A DNA stretch of 26,105 nucleotides from Pseudorhodobacter sp. Lineage in GTDB: Bacteria; Pseudomonadota; Alphaproteobacteria; Rhodobacterales; Rhodobacteraceae. The position numbers and the translations under genes were made by a program. Positions within the stretch are counted from its first letter, which is position 1. The number at the start of each line of letters is the position of its first letter. Positions 23,861-26,105 of the stretch are shown here, in pieces. The stretch is taken from assembly GCA_014378345.1 (NCBI GenBank), contig JACMNW010000307.1:1-26105 (forward strand), in the 5' to 3' direction. The notes under the pieces were generated by a model. That model worked only from the letters and a program-made list of their open reading frames with translations, was not told where the DNA came from and did no database searches.

Positions 23861-26105
23861 AGCTTGTTGATCTTGCCATTCGGAATGCGCGACTGACGAT
23901 TTCCGTGCTGATGTTTTTGATGCTTGCCGGTGCGTTGGCATACATCAACATCCCCAAAGAAGCCGAGCCTGACATTCAAATTCCGATCATCTATGTAAGC
24001 ATGGGCTATGACGGAATTTCGCCCGAAGACAGTGAACGTTTGTTGCTGCGGCCCATGGAAACGGCGCTGAAGTCCATTCAGGGTATCAAAAAGATGACTG
24101 CAAGCGCCTATCAGGGCGGCGGCAATGTCTTGATCGAATTTCAAGCTGGGGCTGATCTTGATACAGCTTTGGATGATGTGCGCAATAAAGTGGATGACGC
24201 GCGGCGCGAGTTGCCCGATGGCGCTGATGAGCCGTCCATAAACGAGGTTAACATTTCTGAATTTCCCGTTCTGGTCGTAACCCTGTCGGGTGAAGTGCCT
24301 GAACGCGTTCTCAGTGCGGCAGCCAAGGAACTGCGTGACCGGATCGAGGAAATTCCCGGTGTGCTGGATGCCGCTTTGCAAGGCGTGCGCGATGATCTGG
24401 TGGAAATCGTGATAGATCCTGCCAAACTATCGTCATACGGACTGCGCCCCGATACCATGATTGCAGGCTTTAATGCCAACAACCGCCTGATTGCAGCCGG
24501 GTCGATGGAAGGCGCGGAAGGGCGCTATGCAATCAAGGTGCCATCCTTGATTGAAACTATCGAAGACCTGGCTGATTTGCCGATAATTGCCAACGGCAAT
24601 GCTATCGTGCGAACCCGCGATCTGGCCGATATTCGACCAACTTTGAAAGACCCAACCAGCGTGACGCGGTTGAACGGGAAACCTGCCGTTGCCATCGAGG
24701 TGTCAAAGCGGATCGGTGCAAATCTGATTGCGACAGTCGATCAGGTGAAACTGGTGACGGGCGCACTGCAAAAACAGCTGCCTGACGGCGTGGTTGTGTC
24801 GTTCAGCCAAGATAAATCCACCACTATACGGCAGCTGCTAAGTGATCTGCAAAACTCTGTCCTGACGGCAGTGATATTGGTCTTTATTATCATTTTGTAT
24901 TCGTTGTCTGTCCGGTCTTCGATCTTGATTGGCCTGGCTATCCCCGCGTCGTTCCTGATGGGCATTCTGGGTTTGCAAATGGCGGGCCTGACAGTCAATC
25001 TGGTAGTTCTTTTCAGTCTGATTTTGGCGGTTGGCATGTTGGTGGACGATGCGATTATCGTCACTGAATATGCGGAACGCCGCATTGGCGAAGGCATGGA
25101 TAAAACGTTAGCGTTTTCTGAAGCGTCGCACCGCATGGCTGGCCCGGTTATCGCCTCTACCATGACGCGCATAGCCGCGTTTTCACCCTTGCTGTTTTGG
25201 CCCGGCATTGTCGGCGAATTCATGAAATACATGCCGATTACCTTGATTGCGACATTGTCCGCGTCAATGCTTTATGCGTTGATTTTCGTGCCGACACTTG
25301 GATCCATCATATCCAAGCCGTTCAAAAACCCGCCGGTACACAAAGATGGCGGGTATATGTGGGTTGTGGGCAAAGCGATCCGGCACCCATTTATTGTTAT
25401 GTTTCTTGCACTTGGCACTTTGGTTGCAGTGCCTTACACCTATATGCAGGTCGGCAAAGGGGTAGAGTTCTTTCCAAATGTCGAGCCAGACTTTGGCCAG
25501 TTGTATGTGAAAGCGCGCGGAAATCTGTCCATTCAAGAAAAAGATGTCTTGGTGCGGCAAGCCGAGACGCGGCTGCTGGGTTGGCCGGGGCTGGAAACGG
25601 TCTACACGCGCGTCGGTTCGGGCGGTGGCGATAATGCTGCGTCAGATGTGATTGGCACCATTCAATATGAATTTGTTGATTGGCGGAAACGCAAAAACGC
25701 CAATGCAATTTTGGCCGATTTGCGCGTAGCGATGCAAGGCATCCCCGGCGTTGAAATTGAGGTGTCCGTTCCCGATGCGGGCCCACCAACCGGCAAGGCC
25801 ATCCAGATCAGGCTGTCGGCGGATGATCCGGCGGGCCTGAAAGGTGCCGCGCGTCTGATCAGCGGAAAGTTGGCACAAATAACTGATGTGACGGATATCA
25901 ATGAAGGCTTGCCTTTGCCCGGTGTTGATTGGGAGCTGAAGGTGGATCGCGGCGAGGCATCGCGTTACGGCGCGTCACCCGGGGCTGTTGGCGCTGTGGT
26001 GCAGCTTGTTACCTCTGGTCTGAAGCTATCTGATTTCAGGCCTGCCGGGTCTGATGATGCGGTGGATATCGTGCTGCGCCTGCCACCAGATCAGCGCACA
26101 ATTTC
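23857..26105 (+). CDS. RND efflux permease, HAE1-type (3' truncated by window)
   Basis: The first 749 residues of a proton-driven RND transporter; the gene runs off the window end, where a full protein would be about 1000-1050 residues. The start MKLVDLAIRNARLTISVLM gives the first membrane helix, followed by the porter domain (PKEAEPDIQIP, then QGGGNVLIEFQAGADLDTA). The helices from about 335 include GMLVDDAIIVTEYAE, with Asp397 and Asp398 matching the proton-relay aspartates of AcrB. The second porter half begins at about residue 540. It is coupled to the adaptor by an ATGA overlap. The substrate is not evident; this AcrB-like branch often lacks a dedicated outer-membrane gene nearby. Confidence 0.93.
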   Translation, partial: MKLVDLAIRNARLTISVLMFLMLAGALAYINIPKEAEPDIQIPIIYVSMGYDGISPEDSERLLLRPMETALKSIQGIKKMTASAYQGGGNVLIEFQAGADLDTALDDVRNKVDDARRELPDGADEPSINEVNISEFPVLVVTLSGEVPERVLSAAAKELRDRIEEIPGVLDAALQGVRDDLVEIVIDPAKLSSYGLRPDTMIAGFNANNRLIAAGSMEGAEGRYAIKVPSLIETIEDLADLPIIANGNAIVRTRDLADIRPTLKDPTSVTRLNGKPAVAIEVSKRIGANLIATVDQVKLVTGALQKQLPDGVVVSFSQDKSTTIRQLLSDLQNSVLTAVILVFIIILYSLSVRSSILIGLAIPASFLMGILGLQMAGLTVNLVVLFSLILAVGMLVDDAIIVTEYAERRIGEGMDKTLAFSEASHRMAGPVIASTMTRIAAFSPLLFWPGIVGEFMKYMPITLIATLSASMLYALIFVPTLGSIISKPFKNPPVHKDGGYMWVVGKAIRHPFIVMFLALGTLVAVPYTYMQVGKGVEFFPNVEPDFGQLYVKARGNLSIQEKDVLVRQAETRLLGWPGLETVYTRVGSGGGDNAASDVIGTIQYEFVDWRKRKNANAILADLRVAMQGIPGVEIEVSVPDAGPPTGKAIQIRLSADDPAGLKGAARLISGKLAQITDVTDINEGLPLPGVDWELKVDRGEASRYGASPGAVGAVVQLVTSGLKLSDFRPAGSDDAVDIVLRLPPDQRTI

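Overview
The window looks like chromosomal DNA of an alphaproteobacterium, most likely order Rhodobacterales (Roseobacter-type). The reasons are the gene order nuoL-nuoM-nuoN-birA-coaX-rnj, a Tat operon followed by a DUF815 ATPase, a surE-pcm-nlpD block, moderately high GC, and the style of the proteins. The species cannot be named from this sequence. No rRNA, tRNA, CRISPR array, insertion sequence or phage gene was seen.

Layout. 1-7354 (+): the end of the respiratory complex I operon (nuoL 3' part, nuoM, nuoN), tightly packed with biotin-protein ligase, type III pantothenate kinase and RNase J. 7365-7395: a hairpin terminator between convergent genes. 7444-10872 (-): prfC (RF3) followed by an RhlE-like DEAD-box RNA helicase with a long Arg/Asp/His-rich tail. 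10992-13494 (+): a small SnoaL-like protein, an atypical SDR protein lacking the usual Tyr/Lys pair, and an orphan iron-type ABC ATPase. 13491-13844 (-): a short HTH regulator that seems to lack its WYL half. 14019-16590 (+): tatA-tatB-tatC-DUF815 ATPase. 16630-19391 (-): surE-pcm-nlpD. 19470-22393 (-): a translationally coupled pair of a vanadium-haloperoxidase-type enzyme and a CRTAC1/ASPIC-UnbV beta-propeller protein, both with apparent export signals. 22724-26105 (+): an RND efflux adaptor and the first two thirds of its permease, cut by the window end.

How the genes work together. Complex I subunits L, M and N are the antiporter-like proton-pumping subunits. The genes behind them (birA, coaX, rnj) are housekeeping passengers. 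The Tat genes build the folded-protein export machine. SurE, Pcm and the NlpD-like lipoprotein are stress, protein-repair and cell-wall functions. The haloperoxidase/CRTAC1 pair and the divergent RND pump share a 330-base control region containing several inverted repeats. This is the most distinctive accessory part of the window and the best candidate for an under-described system: an exported halogenating or peroxide-using enzyme with a dedicated propeller partner, placed beside an efflux pump.

Regulatory structure worth attention: the surE ribosome-binding site lies inside a predicted stem, a perfect hairpin sits directly in front of the tatA ribosome-binding site, and there is a TTGGTACCAA palindrome with related half-sites between the haloperoxidase and the RND genes.
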